A DNA stretch of 44,853 bases from Bacteroidales bacterium (GTDB lineage Bacteria > Bacteroidota > Bacteroidia > Bacteroidales > P3). The notes under the pieces were generated by a model. It made no database searches. It had not been told where the DNA came from and saw nothing but the letters and a program-made list of their open reading frames with translations. The stretch is taken from assembly GCA_017449975.1 (NCBI GenBank), contig JAFSYK010000061.1, positions 1 to 44,853 on the forward strand. The letters run 5' to 3'. How positions within the stretch are numbered: the stretch's first letter is position 1; each line of letters opens with the position of its first letter. The position numbers and the translations under genes are program-made. Below, piece by piece: positions 16,502 to 26,528 of this stretch.

Positions 16502-17625
16502 GTACAACAGTGAAACCCATCCGTATCATCATCAGCGGCGGCGGCAGTGGCGGTCATATCTTCCCCGCCGTGGCCATAGCCAACGCCTTTCAGCGTCGTC
16601 ATCCCGACGCCGAGATTCTCTTCGTCGGTGCGGAAGGCCGCATGGAGATGGAGAAGGTGCCGGCGGCAGGCTACCGTATCGAGGGACTGCCCATCGCGGG
16701 ACTGCAGCGACAGCTGACGCTGCGCAATATTGGCAAAAACCTGCTGTTGCCTTTCAAGGTGCTGCGCAGTCGTGTCAAGGCACGTCGCATCATCCGTCGC
16801 TTCCAGCCCAACGTGGTGGTGGGTGTCGGCGGCTTCGCCAGCGAGCCTACTCTGAAAGCAGCCACGGGGATGGGCTTCTCGACACTGTTGCAGGAGCAGA
16901 ACTCCTATGCGGGACTGACCAACCGTACCCTGGCGCGCAAGGCGCGCACCATCTGTGTGGCCTATGACGGCATGGAGCGCTTCTTCCCGGCAGAGAAGTT
17001 GGTGTTTACCGGCAATCCTGTCCGTGCCGACATCGAGCATATCGCTGTCTCCCGTGAGGAGGGCTGCGCTTTCTTTGAGGTCGATGCGTCCCGGCCCGTC
17101 GTCCTCTCGGTGGGCGGCAGCCTGGGCGCAAGCAGCATCAACCGCATGGTGATGCAGCATCTCGACTTCTTCCGTGAAAACAATATCCAGCTGATTTGGC
17201 AGACAGGTCGCTGGATGTACGATGAGGCCGTGGCGGCCGTCAAGGCCGCGGGTGTCGGCGAGTGGGTGAAGGTACATCAGTTCGTCACCCGCATGGACAT
17301 GGCCTATGCTGCGGCCAACGTCATCATCTCGCGCGCCGGCGCCATCGCCATTTCCGAACTCTGCCTGGTGGGCAAGCCCATCATCCTGATACCGTCGCCC
17401 AATGTGGCCGAGGATCACCAGACCAAGAACGCCATGGCGTTGGTGAACAAAGGCGCCGCGCTGATGGTGCCCGACAAGCAGTGTGGCGAACAGACGCTGC
17501 CCCTGCTGGCCGAGTTGTTGCAGGACAAAGGACGGTGCGATGCGATGGCGACAGCCTGCCGTGCGCTGGGTGTGGCGTCGTCGGCCGACCGTATTGTTGA
17601 CGAAATAGATAAATTGATTGTATGA
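16498..17625 (+). CDS. murG: UDP-GlcNAc:lipid I N-acetylglucosaminyltransferase MurG
   Basis: 375 residues, GT28 family. The N-terminal glycine-rich loop SGGGSGGHIFPA (residues 13-24) and the C-terminal donor-binding segment ISRAGAIAISELCLVGKP...EDHQTKNA are both present. It converts lipid I to lipid II on the inner face of the cytoplasmic membrane. It overlaps ftsW upstream and murC downstream by ATGA, so the three are probably translated as a coupled set, unlike the array-spaced genes around them. Confidence 0.97.
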   Translation: MSTTVKPIRIIISGGGSGGHIFPAVAIANAFQRRHPDAEILFVGAEGRMEMEKVPAAGYRIEGLPIAGLQRQLTLRNIGKNLLLPFKVLRSRVKARRIIRRFQPNVVVGVGGFASEPTLKAATGMGFSTLLQEQNSYAGLTNRTLARKARTICVAYDGMERFFPAEKLVFTGNPVRADIEHIAVSREEGCAFFEVDASRPVVLSVGGSLGASSINRMVMQHLDFFRENNIQLIWQTGRWMYDEAVAAVKAAGVGEWVKVHQFVTRMDMAYAAANVIISRAGAIAISELCLVGKPIILIPSPNVAEDHQTKNAMALVNKGAALMVPDKQCGEQTLPLLAELLQDKGRCDAMATACRALGVASSADRIVDEIDKLIV

Positions 17626-19022
17626 ACTACTACTTTCTGGGCATAGGAGGCATTGGCATGAGTGCGCTGGCGCGTTTCTTCCACCAGCGTGGCGACCGCG
17701 TGTCGGGCTACGACCGCACCCCGTCGCCGCTGACCCGTCAGCTGGAGGCCGAAGGTATCGCCATCCATTATGACGACAACCCCGACCTGCTGCCTGAAGA
17801 TATCCAGCTCGCTGTCTATACACCCGCCATCCCGGCCGACAATGCCGAGTTGCAGACGCTGCAACAGCGCAACATACCGCTGCGCAAGCGTGCCGAGGTG
17901 CTGGGCGAGCTGACGCGCGACAAATGCTGCATCGCTGTGGCCGGCACCCACGGCAAAACGACGACCTCGTCGATGATCGCCCATCTGTTGCGCCAGTCCG
18001 ACGAGGGCTGCAGCGCTTTTCTGGGTGGCATCTGCAAGAATTTCGACAGCAATATTGTCGTCGACCCGAAGAGCCGCTATGTGGTGGTCGAAGCCGACGA
18101 GTACGACCGCTCGTTTTTGCAGCTGCATCCCCACGTCGCTGTGATTACCGCCACCGACGCCGACCACCTCGACATCTACGGCACCCACGAGTGTCTTATC
18201 GACGCCTTCCGCCAGTTCGCCTCCCAGGTCGACAGCGACGGAACACTGATTGTCAAGGAGGGCACCTTCCAGACCCACAATGAAGAGGAAGATACCCATA
18301 ACAACGAGACCGAACATCACAATCACTCAAACATTCAAGCATTCAGACATTCAAGCATTCTCAAATATACCGCCCACGGCATCGAGGCGGACTACTACCC
18401 TTGGAATGTACGCCACTATGGTGGCAATCTCTTCTTCGACCTGCGCACCCCGAAGGGTGTCATCTACGACCTGCAGCTGTCACACACTGCCCTCTACAAT
18501 GTGGAGAACGCTGTGGCCGCCGCTGCGGTGGCGCTGGAGTGCGGGTTGAACGAGCACCAGCTGCGTGCCGGACTGAAGTCGTTTCTCGGCGTGCGTCGTC
18601 GTTTCGACTACCAGATCGACAGCAAGGAGCTGGTCTACATCGACGACTACGCCCATCATCCGCAGGAGATAGCGGCGGTCATCGAGTCGGTGCGCTACCT
18701 CTATCCTGACAAACGGCTGGTGGTGGTCTTCCAGCCGCACCTCTACACCCGCACGCGTGACTTCGCCGATCAGTTTGCCGACGCGTTGATGCCGGCTGAC
18801 GAGATTGTGCTGCTGCCCATCTACCCGGCACGCGAGGAGCCGATACTGGGTGTGACCTCTCACAGGATTCTGCACAAGATCGACAAGATGTCGAAGTATT
18901 ACTGCTCCGTGGAACAGCTCTTCGAACTGTTGCCAGCCCTCTATCCCGATGTGCTGCTCACCCTCGGCGCCGGCGACATCGACCGCCTCGTCCCGAAGAT
19001 AAAAGACCTTATGACAGAATAA
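17622..19022 (+). CDS. murC: UDP-N-acetylmuramate:L-alanine ligase MurC
   Basis: 466 residues. The N-terminal dinucleotide-type loop GIGGIGMS (7-14), the ATP loop GTHGKTT (108-114), EADEYDRSFL and the C-terminal YIDDYAHHP and VVVFQPHLYTRT motifs are intact. It adds L-alanine, the first residue of the stem peptide. At residues ~222-247 the protein carries a polar, low-complexity insertion (NEEEDTHNNETEHHNH...) partly encoded by an 8-base array that also occurs between genes. Its start overlaps the murG stop by ATGA. Confidence 0.96.
   Translation: MNYYFLGIGGIGMSALARFFHQRGDRVSGYDRTPSPLTRQLEAEGIAIHYDDNPDLLPEDIQLAVYTPAIPADNAELQTLQQRNIPLRKRAEVLGELTRDKCCIAVAGTHGKTTTSSMIAHLLRQSDEGCSAFLGGICKNFDSNIVVDPKSRYVVVEADEYDRSFLQLHPHVAVITATDADHLDIYGTHECLIDAFRQFASQVDSDGTLIVKEGTFQTHNEEEDTHNNETEHHNHSNIQAFRHSSILKYTAHGIEADYYPWNVRHYGGNLFFDLRTPKGVIYDLQLSHTALYNVENAVAAAAVALECGLNEHQLRAGLKSFLGVRRRFDYQIDSKELVYIDDYAHHPQEIAAVIESVRYLYPDKRLVVVFQPHLYTRTRDFADQFADALMPADEIVLLPIYPAREEPILGVTSHRILHKIDKMSKYYCSVEQLFELLPALYPDVLLTLGAGDIDRLVPKIKDLMTE
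18316..18363. repeat. Period-8 CATTCAAG array inside murC
   Basis: CATTCAAG / CATTCAGA / CATTCAAG / CATTCTCA run in register from 18332, preceded by a weaker CACTCAAA unit. They encode part of the low-complexity insertion of MurC. The same octamer family lies just before the MurD remnant at 14687-14705. Confidence 0.75.
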
Positions 19023-19220
19023 AGCCCAATAAGACCAATTGGTCCAATTAGCCCAATAACCCCTCAACCCCTCAATAACCAATAACCCATAACCTCTCAA
19101 CCCTCAATAACCAATAACCCATAACCTTTCCAACCCCCTCAATAACCAATAACCTATAACCCATAACCTTTCCAACCCCCTCAATAACCAATAACCCATA
19201 ACCAATAACCTTTCAACCCC
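19023..19220. repeat. Composite array between murC and ftsQ
   Basis: Period-9 units (CCCAATAAG, ACCAATTGG, TCCAATTAG, CCCAATAAC) lead into several longer repeats. Each repeat is built from CCTCAATAACCAATAACCC plus a short ATAACCTTTCCAACCCC-type tail, and they run to the ftsQ ATG. No ORF or conventional promoter was seen in these 198 bp. Confidence 0.85.
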
Positions 19221-20012
19221 ATGTCCCGTCCGTTGCGTATACTTATCGTCGTCATTGTTGTGGCCGCTGTCGTGGCCGCCAATGTGGTGCGTCGCCACGG
19301 CCCTGTGTCGGGTGTGGAGGTTCTTATCGAATACCCGTGTGTCGATACATTGGAGACGGTGGGTCATGTGGAGGCGATGATCCAGCAGCAGATGCCGGAG
19401 CTGGCGACCCTGCGCATCAAGGATGTCGATACCAAGGCGGTGGCTGCGGTGGTGGCACAGTCGCCCTATCTCTGCAACGAGCAGGTCTCGGTGGGTATGA
19501 CGGGACGGGTGAAAGTATGTGCATGTCAGCGCAAGCCAATACTCCGTGTCCACTGTGGCAACGAGCGTTTCTACGTTGACGAAACGGGACTGACCATGCC
19601 GCTGAGTCCGCGTGGCTATGCCGACGTGACGGTGGCCAGCGGCCATTTCGGTCAGCGTCTGACCCAAGGTCACGGTCCCATCAATCTGGCGGAGTGGCGG
19701 GACGACAGCGTGCGTGGCCGCTATACGTTGGCGCAGCTGTGGAAATTGACAGATTATCTTTATCACGATAACGATAGGCTGGCGGGTTATGACCACATCT
19801 ACATTGACGCCAAGGGCAATTTCTGCCTCGTCCCCTCATGGGCTGATTTCACCGTGGTGTTGGGTTCACCTGACGGGCTGGAAGAGAAGATGCGCCACCT
19901 CGACCGCTTCGTGGAACGTGTGTTGCCTGTCAAGGGTTGGGATGCCTATTCGGAGGTGAATCTGAAATATAAGCGACAGATTGTGTGTCGCAAACGAGAC
20001 GAAAACAAATAA
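19221..20012 (+). CDS. ftsQ: Cell division protein FtsQ
   Basis: 263 residues: a very short cytoplasmic tail, one membrane segment (LRILIVVIVVAAVVAANVV, about residues 5-23), then a periplasmic part with a POTRA-like region and the beta domain phrase FYVDETGLTMPLSPRG typical of FtsQ. It links the early and late divisome proteins. It lies directly upstream of ftsA. No ddl gene is present between murC and ftsQ, as is usual in Bacteroidota. Confidence 0.9.
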   Translation: MSRPLRILIVVIVVAAVVAANVVRRHGPVSGVEVLIEYPCVDTLETVGHVEAMIQQQMPELATLRIKDVDTKAVAAVVAQSPYLCNEQVSVGMTGRVKVCACQRKPILRVHCGNERFYVDETGLTMPLSPRGYADVTVASGHFGQRLTQGHGPINLAEWRDDSVRGRYTLAQLWKLTDYLYHDNDRLAGYDHIYIDAKGNFCLVPSWADFTVVLGSPDGLEEKMRHLDRFVERVLPVKGWDAYSEVNLKYKRQIVCRKRDENK

Positions 20013-20035
20013 GAAACGTAAAATACGATTTGATT

Positions 20036-21439
20036 ATGAGTAAAATTATTGTTGGATTGGACATTGGCACTACCAAAATCGCCTGCATTATTGGTGAGCG
20101 AGCAGAGAATGGTAAGTTGCGTATCTTGGGACATGGTAAAACAGAGTCTATCGGCGTGGTCCGTGGCGTGGTTCTCAATGTTGTGGAGACCGGCAAATCC
20201 ATCCGCAAGGCGGTTGCCGAAGCTGCACAGCAGGCCAACTTCCAGGTCGAGGAGGTGTATGTCGGTATTGCCGGTCAGCATGTCAAAGCAATGCAGACCA
20301 CGGGTAGTATCGTGATACGCGACCATGACATTATCACCGAGGAGGATGTGGAACGTCTGGTCAGCGAGCAGAAACTGATGCTCCTGCCCCAAGGTGAAGT
20401 GATTGTCCATGTCTTCCCGCAGCAGTATTTCATTGACAACGAGCCACTGCTCGACTCCCTTTCGCCGGTGGGTGTGACAGGTAAGACCCTGTCGGCACAG
20501 TTCCATGTGGTTACCTGCAACATCGACAACCTGCGCAATATCAGGATAAGTGTGGAGCAGGCGGGCTTGAAAATCAAGAATGTGGTACTGGAACCCATCG
20601 CCTCCTCCTATGCGGTGCTCAGTCAGCTGGATCGCGAAGCGGGTGTTGCTTTGGTGGACATCGGTGGCGGTACCACCGATATCGCTGTCTTTACGCAGGA
20701 TGTTATTCGTCACACGCAGGTTATACCGCTGGCGGGTAACTCCATCACCGAGGATATCCGAAAAGGTTGCTCCATCTTGAAGCCGCAGGCCGAGACGCTG
20801 AAGGTCAAGTTCGGTTCCTGTCTGCCTACGCTGGAGAGTGCCGACGATATTATCTCCATTCCTGGCATCCGCAACCAGCCGCCACGCGAGATTTCGGTTA
20901 AAACTTTGGCCGGCATCATCAAGGCGCGCATGGTTCAGATTCTCGAGCAGGTGGGTTACGAGATTGAACGTTCGGGCATGGAAAAACAGCTGTTGGCGGG
21001 TGTGGTATTCACCGGCGGTGGCGCTCGTATGAAGCACATCGAAGAGTTGTCGGAGCTGGTGGTGAAGGCCCATTCGCGTATCGGAACACCCGATGAACAT
21101 CTGGTGGATGCCGATGCTGAACTGGCGCATCCCATGTATGCCACCGGCGTCGGTCTGGTGCTCTTCGGTCTCGACGAGGAGGCTAACGATGAGAAGCATG
21201 AGCAGCCGGAGGCGCAGAAAAAAGAGAGCGATGATCCCTTTGACATTTTCAACGGTATGGAATCCCCGTCCGCCACTCCCGCTCCCGAACCGGTGGAAAA
21301 GCCGGAGCCGACACCGGTGGTTGAAGCACCGAGTGCGATTAATGTCAAACCGGATCGCGACACGGGTAAAGGTTTCACGAAATTGAACCGTTACCTGACT
21401 AAGTTTTTCACTGAAGGTCAGGATGATACAAACGAATAA
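20036..21439 (+). CDS. ftsA: Cell division actin homologue FtsA
   Basis: 467 residues from the ATG at 20036 (MSKIIVGLDIGTTKIACIIG); 17 codons of open frame upstream are not conserved. Actin-fold ATPase motifs are GLDIGTTKIA (phosphate 1), VDIGGGTTDIAVF (phosphate 2) and FTGGGARM (adenosine). A Pro/Glu-rich linker (~residues 390-440) is followed by a basic amphipathic segment KGFTKLNRYLTKFF near the C-terminus, the expected membrane-targeting helix. It anchors FtsZ filaments to the membrane. Confidence 0.97.
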   Translation: MSKIIVGLDIGTTKIACIIGERAENGKLRILGHGKTESIGVVRGVVLNVVETGKSIRKAVAEAAQQANFQVEEVYVGIAGQHVKAMQTTGSIVIRDHDIITEEDVERLVSEQKLMLLPQGEVIVHVFPQQYFIDNEPLLDSLSPVGVTGKTLSAQFHVVTCNIDNLRNIRISVEQAGLKIKNVVLEPIASSYAVLSQLDREAGVALVDIGGGTTDIAVFTQDVIRHTQVIPLAGNSITEDIRKGCSILKPQAETLKVKFGSCLPTLESADDIISIPGIRNQPPREISVKTLAGIIKARMVQILEQVGYEIERSGMEKQLLAGVVFTGGGARMKHIEELSELVVKAHSRIGTPDEHLVDADAELAHPMYATGVGLVLFGLDEEANDEKHEQPEAQKKESDDPFDIFNGMESPSATPAPEPVEKPEPTPVVEAPSAINVKPDRDTGKGFTKLNRYLTKFFTEGQDDTNE

Positions 21440-21586
21440 CCCTTGTATTTGGTTCATAACTTTGTTGATAACTGACAATATAACATATTCATTTACTGAC
21501 TATTAAATCGTAATTTTACAAAGTCTTTTCAAAGTGGCAGATTCTTGTAATTTGCTCAATAATACATCTTTACACTGGCGCGAACT

Positions 21587-23302
21587 ATGGAAGACAACAA
21601 TAATATGCTCGTTTTTGATCAACCGATAGGTCAATCTTCTTACATCAAGGTCATTGGTGTGGGTGGCGGTGGCTGCAATGCCGTCAACCACATGTGCCGT
21701 CAGGGCATCAACGGCGTTGATTTTATCGTTTGCAACACCGATATCAAGGCCCTCAATGCAAGTCCGGTTCCCAACAAGATTGTGTTGGGTAAGCTGGGCT
21801 TGGGTGCCGGCAACAAGCCGGAGAAGGCACGCATGGCTGCGGAACAGCATGCCGACGAGATCCGCGAGATGCTGTCCAACAACACCAATATGCTGTTTAT
21901 CACGGCTGGTATGGGTGGCGGAACGGGTACGGGTGCGGCACCTGTCATTGCCAAGATTGCCAAAGATATCGAATTGCAGGACGAGGACACCAAGCACATC
22001 CTCGTGGTGGCTGTGGTGACCACGCCGTTCTGGTGGGAAGGTCCGGTCCGTCTGCGTCAGGCCGAGGAGGGCATCAATGTTCTCCGCGATACGGTCGACT
22101 CGATGATTGTCATCAACAACGACAAGATTCGCTCGTTGGGCGGCAATATGGCGCTGACCGAAGGTTTTGTCCACGCCAACAACGTGTTGCTCGAAGCCAC
22201 GAAGGGTATCTCCGACATCATCACTGGCTACGGCATTGTGAACCGCGACTTCCAGGATGTGAATACCGTGATGGAAGGCAGCGGTCGCGCTTTGATGGGT
22301 ACTGGCCTCGGCAAGGGTGAAGATCGCGCCAAGACGGCTGTGGTGGCCGCTTCCACCTCCAGCCTGCTGAACGATTCGGATATCTCGGGTGCTCAGAATA
22401 TGCTGCTCTATTTCTACTTCAACCCAGAGCACGTCATCACAATGGACGAGATGGAGGAGGTGACCACCTACCTGCGTTCCATCTGCAGCAACGACGAGGT
22501 CAATATCATCTGGGGTGCCGGCTACGACGAGACCCTCGAAGATGAGCTGCATATTATTCTTATCGCCACCGGTATCGACGCTTCGCGTCAGCAGAATGCC
22601 GTAGAGACCCGCTCTTTTGCCAAGTCGCAGGAGATGGAGATGATCGACACGGTTGAAGATGTGTCGCAGTCTTTGCCTGAAGATTTGGTTCCCACGTTCG
22701 TTACCCCGAAGGAGGAACCCGTGATGGAGACGCCGGCACCTGTCAGTGGTGGCCACCGCTACAATCTGTATGATGACGAGGTGACGGCTGCCCCGGCGGA
22801 GGCCGCCCCTGTCGCGGAGAAAGTTGTAGAAAGCGAACCGGTTGCTATCGACGAACCCATGCTGCGCACCGCGCTGGAACAGGATCCTGTCGCCGATACC
22901 AAGCAGCAGGTTATGGATCTCTTCTCCATGCCTTCGTCGCCCGAACCCAGAGCCAAGGAGGTGTTTCAGACGCCAGTCATGGCCAAACCCGCACCTGCAC
23001 CGGTCAGCACCTATGTTCCGCCGGTCAAGGAGACGCCGGTGGCAACCCGACGTGAGGGACCTTCGTCTGTCGACGATGCCACGGTGTACAGCCGAGCCGA
23101 TCGCGTCAAACACCTGTACGAGCTGTTGCACAACCACCCCAATGGTCCGCAAATCGTGGAGGAGATGACCACCGAACAGCTGTCGGACGACGTGGTATAC
23201 CAAACCCCGCATTCGTCGCAGAGTGAGGCACCTCAGACAAAGGTCGGCGCCAACGGAGATGTGACGCAAGTCAATAATTTCCTGTATAATAATGCTGATT
23301 AA
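21587..23302 (+). CDS. ftsZ: Cell division tubulin homologue FtsZ with long C-terminal linker
   Basis: 571 residues, longer than the usual 380-450. The GTPase core (about 1-320) has VGGGGCNAVN, the tubulin signature GGGTGTG at 110-116 and the T7 synergy loop N219-R-D-F-Q-D, so GTP binding and hydrolysis should be normal. About 250 residues of Pro/Glu/Val-rich linker follow (many EEPVMETPAPV-like phrases), ending VNNFLYNNAD, the terminal motif style of Bacteroidota FtsZ. It forms the Z ring. The 147-bp gap after ftsA contains a weak -7-like CATCTTTAC at 21565, so an extra promoter is possible. A strong terminator follows the gene. Confidence 0.96.
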   Translation: MEDNNNMLVFDQPIGQSSYIKVIGVGGGGCNAVNHMCRQGINGVDFIVCNTDIKALNASPVPNKIVLGKLGLGAGNKPEKARMAAEQHADEIREMLSNNTNMLFITAGMGGGTGTGAAPVIAKIAKDIELQDEDTKHILVVAVVTTPFWWEGPVRLRQAEEGINVLRDTVDSMIVINNDKIRSLGGNMALTEGFVHANNVLLEATKGISDIITGYGIVNRDFQDVNTVMEGSGRALMGTGLGKGEDRAKTAVVAASTSSLLNDSDISGAQNMLLYFYFNPEHVITMDEMEEVTTYLRSICSNDEVNIIWGAGYDETLEDELHIILIATGIDASRQQNAVETRSFAKSQEMEMIDTVEDVSQSLPEDLVPTFVTPKEEPVMETPAPVSGGHRYNLYDDEVTAAPAEAAPVAEKVVESEPVAIDEPMLRTALEQDPVADTKQQVMDLFSMPSSPEPRAKEVFQTPVMAKPAPAPVSTYVPPVKETPVATRREGPSSVDDATVYSRADRVKHLYELLHNHPNGPQIVEEMTTEQLSDDVVYQTPHSSQSEAPQTKVGANGDVTQVNNFLYNNAD

Positions 23303-23325
23303 CTCATGATACTTCAACGCTAAAG

Positions 23326-23352
23326 AGAATGCAATCCAATTGCATTCTTTTT
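23326..23352 (+). terminator. Rho-independent terminator at the end of the dcw cluster
   Basis: AGAATGCAAT and ATTGCATTCT form a perfect 10-bp stem with a CCA loop, followed by TTTT. It starts 24 bp after the ftsZ stop codon. Confidence 0.93.
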
Positions 23353-23392
23353 AGTTTTTAGTAGGTCTAAAAATGCATTCCCACATAGAAAC

Positions 23393-23577
23393 ACGTTAAA
23401 CCTTAAACCTTAAACGTCATTAAACGTTAAACCTTAAACGTTAAACGTTAAACCTTAAACGATAAACGTTAAACCTTAAACATTAAACGTTAAACGTTAA
23501 ACATTAAACGTTAAACATTAAACGTTAAACATTAAACGTTAAACATTAAACGTTAAACGATAAACCTTAAACGTTAC
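23393..23577. repeat. Period-7 TTAAACG array
   Basis: About 25 units of TTAAAC plus one variable base (G, C or AT variants) run in near-perfect 7-base register and end just before the transporter ATG at 23585. The same heptamer occurs at 33521-33549. The rest of the ftsZ-transporter gap holds only the terminator. Confidence 0.9.
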
Positions 23578-23584
23578 CCAATAT

Positions 23585-25294
23585 ATGAATTTTGGAGAAG
23601 TATTGATTGTATTGTTGAAGCTGGCTGGTGCCCTGGCAGTCTTCCTGTTTGCGATGAAGCTGATGAGCGAGGGCCTTCAGAAATATGCCGGCAGCCGTCT
23701 GCGCCACATATTAACCAAGATTACCGGTAAGCCGCTGAGTGGCATCCTGGCGGGTACGGGTGTCACCGCTATCATCCAGAGCTCCACGGCCACCACGGTG
23801 ATGACCGTCGGTTTCGCCGGCGCGGGACTGCTGACGCTGGGCGGCGCTATCGCCGTGGTGATGGGTGCCAACATCGGCACCACGATTACCGCGTGGATTA
23901 TCACCCTGTTTGGTCTGAGCGGCAGCGGAGAGGGGGAGGCTGTCCCCCTGATGCCTATGATCATCGCCGCCGTCAGCCTCATCTTCATCTTCAGCAAGAA
24001 GAACAGGATGCAGTATCTGGGTCAGACCATCATCGGTCTGGCGTTGCTGATCCTCGGCCTGGGACTGATGGGCGACTCCGTGCCGCCACTGAACGAGGAC
24101 GTGGCGCATTCCATCGCCGCTTGGGGTCAGTGGGGCTACTGGTCCATCCTGCTCTTCATCGTGGTGGGTGCCATCCTCTGCATCATCCTGCAGACCTCGT
24201 CGGCCATGACGGCGGTCATCCTACTGATGGCCAGCCAGGGCTGGATTGATTTCCCCACGTCGATGGCGCTGGTGATAGGTCAGAACCTCGGCACCACGCT
24301 GACGGCACAGGTGGTGGCCATGACCACCGGCACCACCGGCAAGCGCACGGCACGCGCGCATCTGGTGTTCAACGTGGCAGGTGCCATCATCTTCCTCATC
24401 CCCTTCTATCCGATTTGCGACGGTGTGATGTATATCAGCGAGCGACTCGACGGACTGCTCCCGAGCATCCCGATCATCCCGCTGGCCATCACCGTTTTCC
24501 ATACGCTGTTCAACGTCGTGACCACGATAGTGCTGGCATTCTTCATCCCGCAGATTGTCAAGATTGTCACCTGGATGGTGCCCGACAAACAGGAGGAGGG
24601 CGAGGAGGAGTTCCGTCTCACCTATGTGGAGCCCACCTTCCTCTCTACCGCCGAGCTCAACTTGCAGAGTGCCAAGAGCGAAATCGAGGAGTTCAGCAAA
24701 CGCGTGCTGCGTATGTACACCTTCCTGCCGGGACTGCGTACCGCCAAGACCGACGAGGAGTTTGAGTCCATCATGGACCGTGTGGCGAAGTACGAGGGTA
24801 TCACCGACCGTATGGAGCTGGAACTGACGAAGTTCCTCACCCGCATCGGGTCGGGCGACGTCAGCCAGCACGCTTCGGAGCGTGTCAGCACGATGATGCG
24901 CATCATCGACAACCTGGAGAGCATCGGCGACACCATCTATCAGATTGCTATGACCCGCCAGAGCAAACGCGAAGATGCCGTCCATTTCGACGCGCACCTC
25001 AACGACAACCTGGCGCACATGACCGAGCTGGTGCAGCATGCGCTCGATGTGATGGACAGCAACCTCCACGACTACGACCATGTCGACCTCGACGCCACCT
25101 ACGCCGCTGAGCACGAAATCAACGTCTACCGCGATCAGCTGCGTGCGGAACACCTCGACGCACTGCGCCGCGGCGTGTATAACTATGCCATCGGCAACGC
25201 CTACAGCAGCCTCTACGCCCTCTATGAGAAATTGGGCGACTACGTCATCAACGTCACCGAGGCCATCGACAGCAGCCGCAAAAGGATAGAATAG
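23585..25294 (+). CDS. Na/Pi cotransporter family protein with C-terminal PhoU-like domain
   Basis: 569 residues. The N-terminal ~320 residues form the two inverted membrane repeats of the NptA/SLC34-like family, each with its signature: Q65-S-S-T-A-T-T and Q203-T-S-S-A-M-T, plus the paired GANIGTT and GQNLGTT segments. The C-terminal ~220 residues are helical and resemble PhoU ([16 protein letters not shown]...), which in this family probably senses or regulates phosphate flux. Sodium-coupled phosphate uptake or export is inferred from the family. It is preceded by the TTAAACG array and followed by mnmA. Confidence 0.92.
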   Translation: MNFGEVLIVLLKLAGALAVFLFAMKLMSEGLQKYAGSRLRHILTKITGKPLSGILAGTGVTAIIQSSTATTVMTVGFAGAGLLTLGGAIAVVMGANIGTTITAWIITLFGLSGSGEGEAVPLMPMIIAAVSLIFIFSKKNRMQYLGQTIIGLALLILGLGLMGDSVPPLNEDVAHSIAAWGQWGYWSILLFIVVGAILCIILQTSSAMTAVILLMASQGWIDFPTSMALVIGQNLGTTLTAQVVAMTTGTTGKRTARAHLVFNVAGAIIFLIPFYPICDGVMYISERLDGLLPSIPIIPLAITVFHTLFNVVTTIVLAFFIPQIVKIVTWMVPDKQEEGEEEFRLTYVEPTFLSTAELNLQSAKSEIEEFSKRVLRMYTFLPGLRTAKTDEEFESIMDRVAKYEGITDRMELELTKFLTRIGSGDVSQHASERVSTMMRIIDNLESIGDTIYQIAMTRQSKREDAVHFDAHLNDNLAHMTELVQHALDVMDSNLHDYDHVDLDATYAAEHEINVYRDQLRAEHLDALRRGVYNYAIGNAYSSLYALYEKLGDYVINVTEAIDSSRKRIE

Positions 25295-25331
25295 TAACCC
25301 TCTAACTTTCCAGCCCTCTAACCCTTCCCCC
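25295..25331. repeat. Period-8 array before mnmA
   Basis: TAACCCTC / TAACTTTC / CAGCCCTC / TAACCCTT / CCCCC fills the gap between the transporter stop and the mnmA ATG. Confidence 0.7.
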
Positions 25332-26468
25332 ATGAACGTAGCAGCGCTTGTCTCCGGCGGAGTCGACAGTTCGGTAGTGGTGCATCTGCTGAAAGAGCAG
25401 GGCATCACGCCCGATATTTTCTACATCCGCATCGGAGCCGAGGACGACGGCACGACGGAGACGGCGATGGAACGTTTCGACTGTCCCGCCGAGGAGGACA
25501 TCGAGATTACCGGCTATATCGCCAAAAAGTACGGCTGCCGCTTCGAGGTGGTGGATCTGCACCGCGAATACTGGGACAATGTGGTGGCCTATACCATTGA
25601 ATCGGTACGCAAGGGACTGACACCCAACCCCGACATCATGTGCAACAAACTCATCAAGTTTGGTGCGTTTGAGCAGCGCTACGGCAAGGACTACGACTTC
25701 ACGGCCACGGGCCACTACGCCCGTACTGAAATCGTTGATACCAACAACTCAACAACTCAACAACTCAACAACTCAACAGTCTTCCTCGCCACTGCCAAAG
25801 ACCCTGTGAAAGACCAGACGGACTTCCTTTCGCAGCTGAGCAGCGCCCAGATACGTAAGCTAATGTTCCCCATCGGCCACCTGATGAAGAGCGAGGTGCG
25901 TGCCGTCGCCGAGCAGGCGGCGCTGCCCAGCGCCACACGCAAAGACAGTCAGGGTATCTGTTTCTTGGGTAAAATCAACTACAACGACTTCCTGCGTCGC
26001 TACCTGGGTGAACGCGAGGGACAGATTGTGGAACTGGAGACGGGGCGTGTGCTGGGTACGCACCACGGCTATTGGTTCCACACCATCGGGCAGCGCAAAG
26101 GACTCTTCCTTAGCGGCGGTCCCTGGTTTGTGGTGAAGAAGGATATCGAAGCAAATGTGCTCTATGTGTCGCAAGGCTACGACCCCGACGCGCAGTATGG
26201 TGACACGGTCAACCTTGTCGATTACCACTATCTCACGGGCGACCTCTGGAGTGCCGCATTGGAGGCCGGCGAGACCGTCGATGTGAAGTTTAAAATACGT
26301 CATACGCCCGACTTCACGCAGGGCCATCTGGTGCGCACCGCTGAGGGCTACACCATCCATTCCGACAAGCGTTTGCAGGGCATCGCCGCCGGCCAGTTTG
26401 CCACCATCTACGACAATGACGCCCACCTCGTAGTGGCCTCCGGCCAAATCGCCAACAGCGACCTATAG
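25332..26468 (+). CDS. mnmA: tRNA-uridine 2-sulfurtransferase MnmA
   Basis: 378 residues. It has the PP-loop SGGVDSS (8-14), catalytic Cys104 in NPDIMCN, and Cys210 in SQGICFLG, which forms the transient persulfide; ATGHYAR and HTIGQRKGL are also present. MnmA thiolates U34 of the tRNAs for Lys, Glu and Gln. At residues ~138-150, between TGHYARTEI and the KDQTDFLS segment, the gene holds four perfect copies of an 8-base repeat (25743-25774), read as [12 protein letters not shown]. Because eight is not a multiple of three, a gain or loss of one unit would shift the frame. The rest of the protein is conserved, so the present copy number is the on state. Confidence 0.94.
   Translation: MNVAALVSGGVDSSVVVHLLKEQGITPDIFYIRIGAEDDGTTETAMERFDCPAEEDIEITGYIAKKYGCRFEVVDLHREYWDNVVAYTIESVRKGLTPNPDIMCNKLIKFGAFEQRYGKDYDFTATGHYARTEIVDTNNSTTQQLNNSTVFLATAKDPVKDQTDFLSQLSSAQIRKLMFPIGHLMKSEVRAVAEQAALPSATRKDSQGICFLGKINYNDFLRRYLGEREGQIVELETGRVLGTHHGYWFHTIGQRKGLFLSGGPWFVVKKDIEANVLYVSQGYDPDAQYGDTVNLVDYHYLTGDLWSAALEAGETVDVKFKIRHTPDFTQGHLVRTAEGYTIHSDKRLQGIAAGQFATIYDNDAHLVVASGQIANSDL
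25743..25778. repeat. Perfect 8-base tandem repeat (AACAACTC x4) inside mnmA
   Basis: Four exact copies of AACAACTC followed by a partial AACA. It resembles the imperfect CAACAATT array in front of ftsI (9673-9704) but has perfect units, which favours slipped-strand mispairing. Confidence 0.95.
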
Positions 26469-26528
26469 TCCGTCGGATTGCTTTATGCAATCCCGCTGAG
26501 GAAGTTAGTTTTCTATTTCTCAATACAA

